NCBI GenBank assembly: GCA_016789705.1
Contig: JAEUQR010000102.1
Span: forward strand, 1 to 47,965
Direction of reading: 5' to 3'
From: Acidobacteriota bacterium
GTDB taxonomy: Bacteria; Acidobacteriota; Vicinamibacteria; Vicinamibacterales; UBA2999
Length of the DNA stretch: 47,965 nucleotides
Below are positions 1 to 7,740 of this stretch, in pieces (positions within the stretch are counted from its first letter, which is position 1; each line of letters begins with the position of its first letter). The notes beneath the pieces were generated by a model. It saw only the letters and a program-made list of their open reading frames with translations. It was not told the origin of the DNA and searched no databases. A program made the position numbers and the translations under genes.

Positions 1-129
1 CCCGCGCTCAAGGCGCTGATGCAGTGGCTGGATCCGGCCGCTGCGCCGGTACTCGTGCAGTTGCCGGTCGAGGCGTACGCGGCGCTGCGCACGGCCTGGA
101 GCCTGCCGGCGCTCCCGGCCGCGCGCTGA
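1..129 (+). CDS. 3' end of an unidentified protein (partial)
   Basis: An open frame runs from the first base of the window to a TGA at 127-129 and gives 42 residues, rich in Ala, Leu and Pro, ending in Ala-Ala-Arg. Only the C-terminus is visible and there is no diagnostic motif, so no family can be assigned. It converges with the minus-strand VOC gene that ends at 139, only 9 bases away. The frame could also be fortuitous, since most frames are long at this GC content. Confidence 0.45.
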   Translation, partial: PALKALMQWLDPAAAPVLVQLPVEAYAALRTAWSLPALPAAR

Positions 130-138
130 CCGCCGCCG

Positions 139-996
139 CTACTTCACGACCGCGCCGAGTCCTTCGGTGAGCTCGACGTAGGTGCCGAACGGATCGGTGA
201 AGAAGGCGAGGCCCAGGCCGAGGGCCGCGTTCTTCGTGTATGGCCGATCGAACTTCACGCCGGCCGCCTCGAGCTTGCGGCAGAAGGCCTCGAGATCCTT
301 CACCTCGTAGCCCACGTGGTCGAGCGACCGGCCCTTCGTCGGGCCGACCCCTTCGGGCGCGGGGGAGAACGTCAGGTTCACACCCGGCAGGTCCGCGGCC
401 TGGAAGGCGCCGCGCATGCCGCCTTTCGCGCCGAAGTGCTGCACGTACCAGGCCTTCATCTGGTCCACCTGCGGCGTGTAGTAGTGGATGTGATGCAGCG
501 CCACGGGCGTGGCCTGCGATTTCACTTCCACGAGCTCCACTTTCACGTCGTCGGGCGCCATCACGAAGGCCACCGACGTGTTCTGGTTGGCGATGAAGGC
601 GAGATCGTCCTTCACCTCCTGTGAGGCCGGCAGTTCCGCGCGCGTGATGGCCGGAAAGCCGGCGGCCTTCAGTCGCGCGAGCGCGGCGCGGATGTCGGGC
701 ACGCCGAAGCCCACGTGGTTCACGCTCGTGCCCTTGGAGCCGCCGGTCGGCGCGCCCTGGCGGAACAGCACGATGACGTTCGTGAAGACCACCGCGTCGT
801 TCGTGCCGAGCTTCGCGGCCGTGCCGCCGAGCGCACCAATCCAGAACGCCTTGTGGGCCTCGACGTTCGTGACCGTGAGGTGATGATGGCCGTACACGAC
901 GGGGCCCTCGGCGGCGGCGAGCAGTTGCGCGCGCACGGGCGTTGCGGCGGCGAGCGCGAGCCCGCCGAGGACGAGTGAGCGGACGAGGCGTGTCAC
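139..996 (-). CDS. Secreted VOC-family (glyoxalase/dioxygenase-fold) protein with two domains
   Basis: The 285-residue protein starts at a GTG. It has a signal peptide (residues 1-23, ending in VRAQ) and then two vicinal-oxygen-chelate modules, about residues 33-157 and 165-282. The second module ends in a typical DPFGTYVELTEG strand. VOC proteins include glyoxalase I and extradiol dioxygenases and usually bind a metal with His/Glu residues; His-rich strands open both modules (GHHHLTV and LHHIHYY), but the reaction cannot be read from the sequence. An exported VOC protein is less usual than a cytoplasmic one. It lies 4 bases behind the DUF1554-like gene and is probably co-transcribed with it. 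Confidence 0.85.
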   Translation of the reverse strand: MTRLVRSLVLGGLALAAATPVRAQLLAAAEGPVVYGHHHLTVTNVEAHKAFWIGALGGTAAKLGTNDAVVFTNVIVLFRQGAPTGGSKGTSVNHVGFGVPDIRAALARLKAAGFPAITRAELPASQEVKDDLAFIANQNTSVAFVMAPDDVKVELVEVKSQATPVALHHIHYYTPQVDQMKAWYVQHFGAKGGMRGAFQAADLPGVNLTFSPAPEGVGPTKGRSLDHVGYEVKDLEAFCRKLEAAGVKFDRPYTKNAALGLGLAFFTDPFGTYVELTEGLGAVVK

Positions 997-1000
997 GGAC

Positions 1001-1660
1001 CTATTTCGCCGCGAAGCAGTAGAACGCGCCGGCGCCGCCAGTGGCGACGAGGTTGGCCTGGCTGCAGCCCTTCGAGGGATGCGCCGAGTTCCACGAGTTG
1101 GGATTGGCGCCGCCGCCCTGCTTGTCGTGATGACCGACGAGCGCGCTGCCGTCGCCCTTGTTGCTCGTCCAGTTGCTGCAGGTCACGTCACCCGCGCCGC
1201 TCGCGAGCGTGCCGTCCATGTTCGACCCCGTGAGGATGTCGTGCATGTTCGGCGTGTCACCGCGGCCGTTCCACACGGCGCCCTTTTCGGTCAGCGAGCC
1301 TTCCTTTCCGAGCTTGTTGTTCTCGCTGTGCAGGTCGGCCACGTTCTGCGCCACCATCACGCCCTTGGCGTTGTACCAGGGGCCGGTGCCGATGCGGTCC
1401 TTCGCATTGACCGCCGGCTGTGTACCGTCGGCCTTCGCGCTGAGATACGCGCGCCAGGTGCGGTTGCCGGCGCCGGCCGCCGCGCCGAGCTTCTGGCAGA
1501 TGGCATCGGCGCCAGCCAGGCCGCCGAGGTTGGCGCCGTCGCCCGACCCCGCGCTCGTGATGAAGAAGCTCAGCGTCGCCGGCGCCTGCGTCTGCACGCG
1601 GGCGGCGCCTGCCGTGATTCCAAGACCGAGAAGTGCCAGACCCAGCAACGTCCTTCGCAT
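1001..1660 (-). CDS. Secreted DUF1554/endostatin-like (C-type lectin-fold) protein
   Basis: The 219-residue protein has a signal peptide (about residues 1-20) and one domain. The domain opens with an LGGLAGADAICQKL block and ends with NWTS and a terminal YCFAAK. This pattern is typical of DUF1554 proteins such as those of Leptospira, which share a lectin/endostatin-like fold. Four Cys residues in the mature part (ICQ, TCS, GCS, YCF) could form two disulfides. An upstream in-frame ATG at 1672 exists, but the Shine-Dalgarno sequence GGAGGT lies between the two ATGs, 4 bases before the one at 1660, so 1660 is preferred. The ligand is unknown. It is the first gene of a pair with the VOC gene and diverges from cassette 1. 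Confidence 0.8.
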   Translation of the reverse strand: MRRTLLGLALLGLGITAGAARVQTQAPATLSFFITSAGSGDGANLGGLAGADAICQKLGAAAGAGNRTWRAYLSAKADGTQPAVNAKDRIGTGPWYNAKGVMVAQNVADLHSENNKLGKEGSLTEKGAVWNGRGDTPNMHDILTGSNMDGTLASGAGDVTCSNWTSNKGDGSALVGHHDKQGGGANPNSWNSAHPSKGCSQANLVATGGAGAFYCFAAK

Positions 1661-1828
1661 CGTGACCTCCATCGCGCGGCCCGCCGGGGACCGGCGAGCG
1701 CAACGTGTGGCGCGTAGTCTACGTCGCTCCCCGCATGCGGGGCCAGCAGCCCATCCATCGAGAATTCGAGCCCATCGACTGCCTCCGGACGTCTCGCGAT
1801 GTCACGGTCAAAGGCCCCATTCGCCATG

Positions 1829-1834
1829 TAAAAT
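1829..1834 (+). promoter_or_regulatory. Candidate -10 box (TAAAAT) for cassette 1
   Basis: TAAAAT is the best -10-like hexamer in the divergent gap upstream of the DUF1592 gene. Seventeen bases upstream is only GGTCAA, a weak -35. It would give a leader of about 55 bases that contains the AAGGAG site before the start at 1896. Confidence 0.3.
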
Positions 1835-1895
1835 GCGCCTTGTGTGAACCGGCAGTGCCCCCACGCCCGGGAGCCCGCCGGAAGGAGTTCTACGC

Positions 1896-4412
1896 ATGCG
1901 GCGGTTCGTACTGGCGGCCTTCTCGGTGATGGTGTGTCTGGGGCTCCCGGTGGCCCACGGCCGGTCCGCGGCACCTCAGGCGGCGGCGCCTGTTCCCGCG
2001 CCGCACGCTGCCGCGCAGGCCGCGCCCGCCGCACCGGCACCTGCCACGGCCCGGCCTGTGCGCACTGCGGCCACCGTGCCGGCCGCGCCCGCGTTCAACG
2101 CCGCCGCGCACACCACCACCGTCAAGGTCTACTGCGCCACCTGCCACAGCGAACGCGGCAAGGCCGGCGGTCTCTCGCTCGCCGCGTTCGATGCCGCGAA
2201 GCTCTCTGACGATGTCGTGCTCGCCGAGAAGATGATTCGCAAGATGCGCGTCGGCATGATGCCGCCGGCCGGTGCGAAGCGTCCCGAGGGCACGGGCATC
2301 GCCGACATGGCGGCGGCGTTCGAAGCGCAGCTCGATGCCGTGGCGGTCAAGGCGCCGAGCCCGGGCGGCCGGTCGTTCCAGCGGCTCAACCGCGCCGAGT
2401 ACGCGCGTGCCGTCAAGGAGATGCTGAACCTCGACATCGAGGTCTCGGCGCTGCTGCCCGCCGACACGATCGTCCACGGCTTCGACAACGTCGTCGACGC
2501 GCAGACCTTCTCGCCGGCGCTGATGGAAAGTTACCTGCGCGCGGCGAGCCGCGTCACCGCGCTCGCGCTCGGCGACCGCGAGGCGGCGGCGAGCGAGGCG
2601 CTCTACCGCGTGCCGAAGACGGCCTCGCAGCTCCAGCGCGTGGATGGCGCGCCGTTCGGCACGCGCGGCGGCGTCTCGGTCGTGCACACGTTCCCGGCCG
2701 ACGGCGAGTACATGTTCCGCGTCGAGCTGCATGGCAACGCCTGCGGCTTCCTCTTCGGCGGCCCGGCGCAGAACGAGCAGGTGGAGATCTCGGTGGACGG
2801 CGAGCGCAAGGCGCTGCTCGACATCGACCCGCGGATGTACGAAGGTTCGACCAGCCTCATCCTGAAGACGCCGGGCGTGCAGGTGAGCGCCGGGCCGCAC
2901 CGCGTGACCGCCGCGTTCATGCAGCGCTTCGAAGGGCCGGTCAACGACCTCATCGCGCCCATCGACCACACGCTCGCCGACACGCAGATCGGCGTCGCCT
3001 TCGGCATCACCACGCTGCCGCACCTGAAGGACCTGGCGATTGCCGGCCCGCAGCGCGTCACCGGCATCTCGGATACCGACAGCCGCCGCGCCGTCTTCAC
3101 CTGCCGGCCGACCTCGCCGCGCGCCGAGCAGGACTGCGCCACCGAGATTGTGCGCCGCGTGTCGACGAAGGCGTTCCGGCGGCCGGTCAACGACGTCGAG
3201 TTCGCGGACCTGATGGGCTTCTACAACAGCGGCCGCAAGGAGGGCGACTTCGAGGCCGGCATCGCCGCCGCGCTCGAAGCCGTGCTCGCCAGTCCGCAGT
3301 TCCTCTTCAAGCTCGAGGCGCCGGCGGCCGCGGCCCCGACGCGCCGCGCCGGCTCGCCCTACCGCCTGCGCGACATGGACCTGGCCTCGCGGCTGTCGTT
3401 CTTCGTATGGGGCGTCGGCCCCGACGAGGAGCTGACGCGTCTTGCCACGCAGGGGCGGCTGAGCGCGCCCGGCGTCTTCGCGCAGCAGGTCAAGCGCATG
3501 CTGGCCGACCCGAAGTCGGAGGCCCTGGCGTCACGCTTCGCCGCCCAGTGGCTGCGCCTGCGCGATGTGGAGGAAGTGCTGCCCGACGCGCTCCTCTACC
3601 CCTACTTCGACCGCACGCTCGGCCGCGCCATGATGCGCGAGACGGAACTGTTCTTCGGCAGCATCGTCCGCGAAGACCGCAGCCTGCTCGACCTCATCAC
3701 CGCCGACTACACATTCGTGAACGAGCGCCTGGCGCGCCACTACGGCATTCCGAATGTCACCGGCACCGAGTTCCGCCGCGTCAGCCTGCCGCCGGAGCGT
3801 CGCGGCATCCTCGGGCAGGGCAGCGTGCTCGTGCAGACGTCAGTGGCCGACCGCACGTCGCCGGTCATGCGCGGCAAGTGGGTGATGGAAGTGGTGCTCG
3901 GTTCGCCGCCGCCGGCGCCGCCGCCCAACGTGCCGACGCTCGAAGAGACGGGCGGCTCGCAGGGCAGCAAGATCCTGACCGTGCGCGAGCGCATGGAGAC
4001 CCACCGCAAGAACCCGGCGTGCCAGTCGTGCCACCGGGTGATCGACCCGCTGGGCCTGACGCTCGAGAACTTCGACGTCACCGGCAAGTGGCGCATCAAG
4101 GACAACGGCAACCCGGTCGACTCCTCCGGCGTCCTTTACGATGGCACCCCGATGGAAGGGCCGGCCGGCCTGCGCGCCGCCATCCTGAAGAACCAGCGGG
4201 CGTTCGTGCTGAGCTTCACCGAGAGCCTCATGACCTACGCGCTCGGGCGCCGCATCGAAGCCCGCGACATGCCGCTCGTGCGCCGCGTGATGCGCGCCGC
4301 CGAGCAGCAGAACTACCGGCTCTCGGCCTTCGTGCAGGCCATCGCCACGAGTCCCGCGTTCCAGATGAATGCCGAACCGGCGGTCGAGACGACCACGCCG
4401 GCGGTGCACTGA
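1896..4412 (+). CDS. DUF1592-family exported dihaem-type protein, cassette 1
   Basis: The 838-residue protein has a signal peptide (1-22) and an Ala/Pro-rich linker to about 68. A PSCyt1-like segment with a CxxCH motif (Cys80-His84) follows. Next come DUF1587 (about 160-230, FQRLNRAEYARAV), a carbohydrate-binding-module-like beta region (about 255-345, EISVDGERKALL), DUF1595 (about 395-460), DUF1592 (about 475-610), DUF1588 with a second CxxCH (Cys709-His713) and DUF1585 (to about 820). This is the full architecture known from Planctomycetes, Verrucomicrobia and Acidobacteria; its function is not established. The two CxxCH motifs predict covalent haem c. AAGGAG lies 8 bases before the ATG. 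The DUF1552 and ankyrin genes follow immediately, forming the first of three equivalent cassettes. Confidence 0.92.
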   Translation: MRRFVLAAFSVMVCLGLPVAHGRSAAPQAAAPVPAPHAAAQAAPAAPAPATARPVRTAATVPAAPAFNAAAHTTTVKVYCATCHSERGKAGGLSLAAFDAAKLSDDVVLAEKMIRKMRVGMMPPAGAKRPEGTGIADMAAAFEAQLDAVAVKAPSPGGRSFQRLNRAEYARAVKEMLNLDIEVSALLPADTIVHGFDNVVDAQTFSPALMESYLRAASRVTALALGDREAAASEALYRVPKTASQLQRVDGAPFGTRGGVSVVHTFPADGEYMFRVELHGNACGFLFGGPAQNEQVEISVDGERKALLDIDPRMYEGSTSLILKTPGVQVSAGPHRVTAAFMQRFEGPVNDLIAPIDHTLADTQIGVAFGITTLPHLKDLAIAGPQRVTGISDTDSRRAVFTCRPTSPRAEQDCATEIVRRVSTKAFRRPVNDVEFADLMGFYNSGRKEGDFEAGIAAALEAVLASPQFLFKLEAPAAAAPTRRAGSPYRLRDMDLASRLSFFVWGVGPDEELTRLATQGRLSAPGVFAQQVKRMLADPKSEALASRFAAQWLRLRDVEEVLPDALLYPYFDRTLGRAMMRETELFFGSIVREDRSLLDLITADYTFVNERLARHYGIPNVTGTEFRRVSLPPERRGILGQGSVLVQTSVADRTSPVMRGKWVMEVVLGSPPPAPPPNVPTLEETGGSQGSKILTVRERMETHRKNPACQSCHRVIDPLGLTLENFDVTGKWRIKDNGNPVDSSGVLYDGTPMEGPAGLRAAILKNQRAFVLSFTESLMTYALGRRIEARDMPLVRRVMRAAEQQNYRLSAFVQAIATSPAFQMNAEPAVETTTPAVH

Positions 4413-4443
4413 CGTTCGAGTCCCCCGAGTTCGAGGAGTCATC

Positions 4444-5850
4444 ATGCTCTTGACGAAACGCCACCTGCCGCGCCGGACGATGCTGAAGGGCATGGGCGCG
4501 GCGATCGCGTTGCCGCTGCTCGACGCGATGGTGCCGGCCGGCACCGCGCTCGCGAAGGCGCTGCCGCAGAAGAAGCGCCTCATCGCCATGGAGATGGTGC
4601 ACGGCGCCGCCGGCAGCACCGCCTTCGGCGCCAAGCGCAACCTGTGGGCGCCGGCGCTGCCGGGCCGCGAGTTCGACCTGACGCCGACGTCGATGGCGCC
4701 GCTCGAGCCATACCGCGACTACCTGACGATCGTCAGCAACACCGATGTCAACAACGCCGAGGCGTTCACGGCGCCTGAAATCGGCGGCGACCACTTCCGC
4801 TCGGCGGCGGTGTTCCTCACGCAGTCGCATCCGAAGCAGACGCAGGGTTCCGACCTGCACGCCGGCACCTCGATCGACCAGATCGTGGCGCAGAAGATCG
4901 GACACGAGACGCCGATCCCGTCGATGCAGCTCTGCATCGAGAACGTGGACCAGGCGGGCGGCTGCTTCTACGGTTACTCCTGCGCCTACACCGACTCGAT
5001 CAGCTGGGCGTCACCCACCGAACCGCTGCCGATGATTCGCGATCCGCGGCTGGTGTTCGACCAGCTCTTCGGCATCGGCGCCACGCCCGAGGCGCGGGCC
5101 CAGCGCCGCAAGCGCGACAAGAGCCTGCTCGACTTCGTGCAGGGCTCGGTGGCGCGGCTGCAGAAGGACCTGGGCGCCTCCGACCGCGCGCGCCTCGCCG
5201 AGTATCTCGACGACGTGCGCGAGATCGAGCGCCGCATCCAGAAGGTCGAGGAGACCAACTCGAGCGGCGAGCAGCGGGCGCTCCCCGGCGCGCCGAAGGG
5301 CGTGCCCGACTCGTACGAAGAACACGTCAAGCTGATGATGGACCTGCAGGTGCTGGCCTTCCAGTCGGACCTGACGCGCGTGTTCGCCTTCAAACTGAGC
5401 CGCGACGTCAGCAATCGCGTGTTCATCCCCGAGGTCAACACCGGCTTCCATATCGCCTCGCACCACGGCGAAAGGGAAGACCGCATCCTCGACTTCGCGA
5501 AGATCAACCGCTATCACGTGAATCTCGTGCCGTACCTGCTCGAGAAACTGAAGTCGACGCCCGACGGTGACAGCGGCAACCTGCTCGACAACTCGCTCGT
5601 CTTCTACGGGTCGCCGATGGGCAACCCGAACGTGCACAACCACAAGCGCTGCCCGCTCTTCATCGCCGGCCACGCCGGCGGCGCCATCAAGGGCAACCTG
5701 CATATCAAGGCGGCCGACGGCACGCCGATGGCGAACGCCATGCTGAGCATGCTGCGCGCCTTCGATATTGCCGACCCGCAGTTCGGCGACAGCAAGGCCG
5801 AGATGGATCTCAATCAGGTGCCCGCCACAACCGTCGCGGAGCTGGGGTGA
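4444..5850 (+). CDS. DUF1552 Tat-exported protein, cassette 1
   Basis: The 468-residue protein opens with a Tat-type signal (Arg10-Arg11-Thr-Met-Leu-Lys, then a hydrophobic stretch ending near Ala37). The rest matches DUF1552, a family related to DUF1501 and thought to have an alkaline-phosphatase/sulfatase-like fold. Features shared by all three copies here are EIGGDHF (112-118), a Cys-rich stretch (LCIENVDQAGGC, YGYSC), SHHG (339-342) and NVHNHKRC (396-403). The His/Asp/Cys set looks like a metal site, which is inference. An upstream in-frame ATG at 4369 lies inside the DUF1592 gene; 4444 is chosen because GAGGAG ends 5 bases before it and the Tat motif follows directly. The end overlaps the ankyrin gene. 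Confidence 0.92.
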   Translation: MLLTKRHLPRRTMLKGMGAAIALPLLDAMVPAGTALAKALPQKKRLIAMEMVHGAAGSTAFGAKRNLWAPALPGREFDLTPTSMAPLEPYRDYLTIVSNTDVNNAEAFTAPEIGGDHFRSAAVFLTQSHPKQTQGSDLHAGTSIDQIVAQKIGHETPIPSMQLCIENVDQAGGCFYGYSCAYTDSISWASPTEPLPMIRDPRLVFDQLFGIGATPEARAQRRKRDKSLLDFVQGSVARLQKDLGASDRARLAEYLDDVREIERRIQKVEETNSSGEQRALPGAPKGVPDSYEEHVKLMMDLQVLAFQSDLTRVFAFKLSRDVSNRVFIPEVNTGFHIASHHGEREDRILDFAKINRYHVNLVPYLLEKLKSTPDGDSGNLLDNSLVFYGSPMGNPNVHNHKRCPLFIAGHAGGAIKGNLHIKAADGTPMANAMLSMLRAFDIADPQFGDSKAEMDLNQVPATTVAELG

Positions 5851-7592
5851 CCATGCGCATCACGTCTCGACTGAGCCGACTCTCGGCGGTGGCGGCCCTG
5901 GTGGGCCTGTCGTCCGGTGTGCTCGCCGCCCAGGTGAGCCGCTCACCCGTGGCCGATGCCGCCATGGCAAAGGACGCGGCGCGCGTCCGCCAGTTGCTCA
6001 AGAGCGGCGCCGATGCCGGTGCCTCCCAGGGCGACGGCATGACGGCGCTGCACTGGGCCGCCATGCAGGGCGACGGCGCGATGGCAGAGATGCTGCTCGT
6101 GGCCGGGGCCAACCCCCGCGCCACGACGCGTCTCGGCGGCTTCACCGCGCTCCACCTGGCGAGCCAGGCCGGGCGTGCCGAAGCCGTGCCGGCGCTCATC
6201 AAGGCCGGCGCGCCGGTGGATGCCACGACGGCCACCGGCGCCACCGCGCTGATGCTCGCTGCCGCCGCCGGCAATGCCGACATCGTCGCCGCCCTCGCCG
6301 CGGCCGGCGCCGACCTGAACCGCACCGAAACCGCGCACGGCCAGACGGCCCTCATGTTCGCGGCGTCGCTCGGCCGCACCGAGGCCGCGAAGGTCCTGCT
6401 GGCGCGTGGCGCCGACGCCAAGGTGCGCTCGCGCGTGGTCGACCTCTCCACGGTCGAAGTGCCCGAGGAAGTGCTGCAGGACCAGCTGCGCCAGCAGTCG
6501 AGCCCGCAGACCCAGGCCGCCCGCAACGAAGGTGCGGCGCCCGCTCCGGCACCGCAGAGCAACCGTGTGGCCGGGGTGTCGCGACCCTACAAGTACAACG
6601 AGCTCATCGGCAAGCACGGCGGCCTCACGGCGCTGCACTTCGCGGCCCGGCAGGGAGCCGTCGAGACGGCGCGCGCGCTCGTCGAGGCCGGGGCCGACGT
6701 CAACGGCCAGACGGCCGGCGACCTCACGAGCCCGATGCTCATCGCCATGGTCAACGGCCACTTCGACCTGGCGCTCTACTTCCTCGAGAAGGGCGCCAAC
6801 CCGAACCTGGCGAGTGACGCCGGCATGACGCCGCTCTACGCGGCGCTCAACGTGCACTGGGCGCCGAAGGCCTTCTATCCGCAGCCGCGCGCCTATCTGC
6901 AGCAGCAGGCCTCCTACCTCGACGTGATGAAGGCGCTGCTCGCCAAAGGCGCCGACCCGAACGCCCGCCTGCAGCGCAAGATCTGGTACACGCAGTACAA
7001 CTTCGACCTGCTGCGCGTGGACGACTCGGGCGCCACACCGTTCTGGCGGGCCGCCTATGCCAGCGACATCGAGGCGATGAAGATGCTCGTGGCCGCCGGC
7101 GCCGATCCGTCGGTGCCGACGGCCAAGCCGGCGATGAACGACCGCTTCCAGCAGGGCGGCGTGCGCAGCGCGGATGCGAGCCGCGATCACTCCGGGCTGC
7201 CGCCCATCCCGACCGCGGGCCCCGACATCCCGCCGCTGCTCGCCGCCTCGGGCGCCGGCTACGGCGAAGGGTTCGCCGGCAACGCGCACCGCTTCGCGCC
7301 GTCGGGCATGCTGGCGGCCGTCAAGTACCTCATCGAGGACCTTGGCACCGACCCCAACGTGCGGGATGCCGACGGCAACACGGCCCTGCATCACGCCGCG
7401 TCTCGTGGCGACAACGAGATGATCAAGTACCTCGTCTCGAAGGGGGCTGATGTCACGCTCGTGAACCGCGGCGGCCAGACCACGGTGGACATGGCCAACG
7501 GTCCCGTGCAGCGCGTGCAGCCGTTCCCCGAGACCATCAAGCTGCTCGAGAGCCTCGGCGCGAAGAACAACCACAAGTGCGTGTCCTGCTAG
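5847..7592 (+). CDS. Secreted ankyrin-repeat protein with C-terminal CVSC tail, cassette 1
   Basis: The protein has up to 581 residues, with a signal peptide (to about Ala28) followed by roughly ten ankyrin repeats (for example GDGMTALHWAA and GNTALHHAASRGD). Two insertions interrupt the repeats: a Gln/Ala/Pro-rich linker around 210-245 and a segment with GYGEGFAGNAHRFAP. The last residues, KNNHKCVSC, are nearly identical in all three copies. Ankyrin repeats bind partner proteins, and an exported one translationally coupled to DUF1552 may scaffold the other cassette proteins (inference). The GTG at 5847 overlaps the DUF1552 stop (GTGA); an ATG at 5853 is equally possible, with GGAG at 5838-5841 serving either. 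Confidence 0.9.
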   Translation: MTMRITSRLSRLSAVAALVGLSSGVLAAQVSRSPVADAAMAKDAARVRQLLKSGADAGASQGDGMTALHWAAMQGDGAMAEMLLVAGANPRATTRLGGFTALHLASQAGRAEAVPALIKAGAPVDATTATGATALMLAAAAGNADIVAALAAAGADLNRTETAHGQTALMFAASLGRTEAAKVLLARGADAKVRSRVVDLSTVEVPEEVLQDQLRQQSSPQTQAARNEGAAPAPAPQSNRVAGVSRPYKYNELIGKHGGLTALHFAARQGAVETARALVEAGADVNGQTAGDLTSPMLIAMVNGHFDLALYFLEKGANPNLASDAGMTPLYAALNVHWAPKAFYPQPRAYLQQQASYLDVMKALLAKGADPNARLQRKIWYTQYNFDLLRVDDSGATPFWRAAYASDIEAMKMLVAAGADPSVPTAKPAMNDRFQQGGVRSADASRDHSGLPPIPTAGPDIPPLLAASGAGYGEGFAGNAHRFAPSGMLAAVKYLIEDLGTDPNVRDADGNTALHHAASRGDNEMIKYLVSKGADVTLVNRGGQTTVDMANGPVQRVQPFPETIKLLESLGAKNNHKCVSC

Positions 7593-7638
7593 TCGAGGCG
7601 ACGCCGGCGGCCTGACGGGCACACGGCGCGGAAACAGC

Positions 7639-7668
7639 AAAGGGCGGTCCCTCGGGGGACCGCCCTTT
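7639..7668. terminator. Strong hairpin between convergent genes (bidirectional terminator)
   Basis: A perfect 13-bp stem (7639-7651 with 7656-7668) has a 4-base TCGG loop. It begins with AAA and ends with TTT, so it reads as an intrinsic terminator on both strands. It lies between the end of cassette 1 (plus) and the cytochrome operon (minus) that ends at 7741. Confidence 0.85.
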
Positions 7669-7740
7669 GTCTGTACGGTGCGGGCACGCGTCCGGCGGTC
7701 ACTCGTGCGCGCTCCCCGGGAGGACGCGGCGTGCCGCGCA

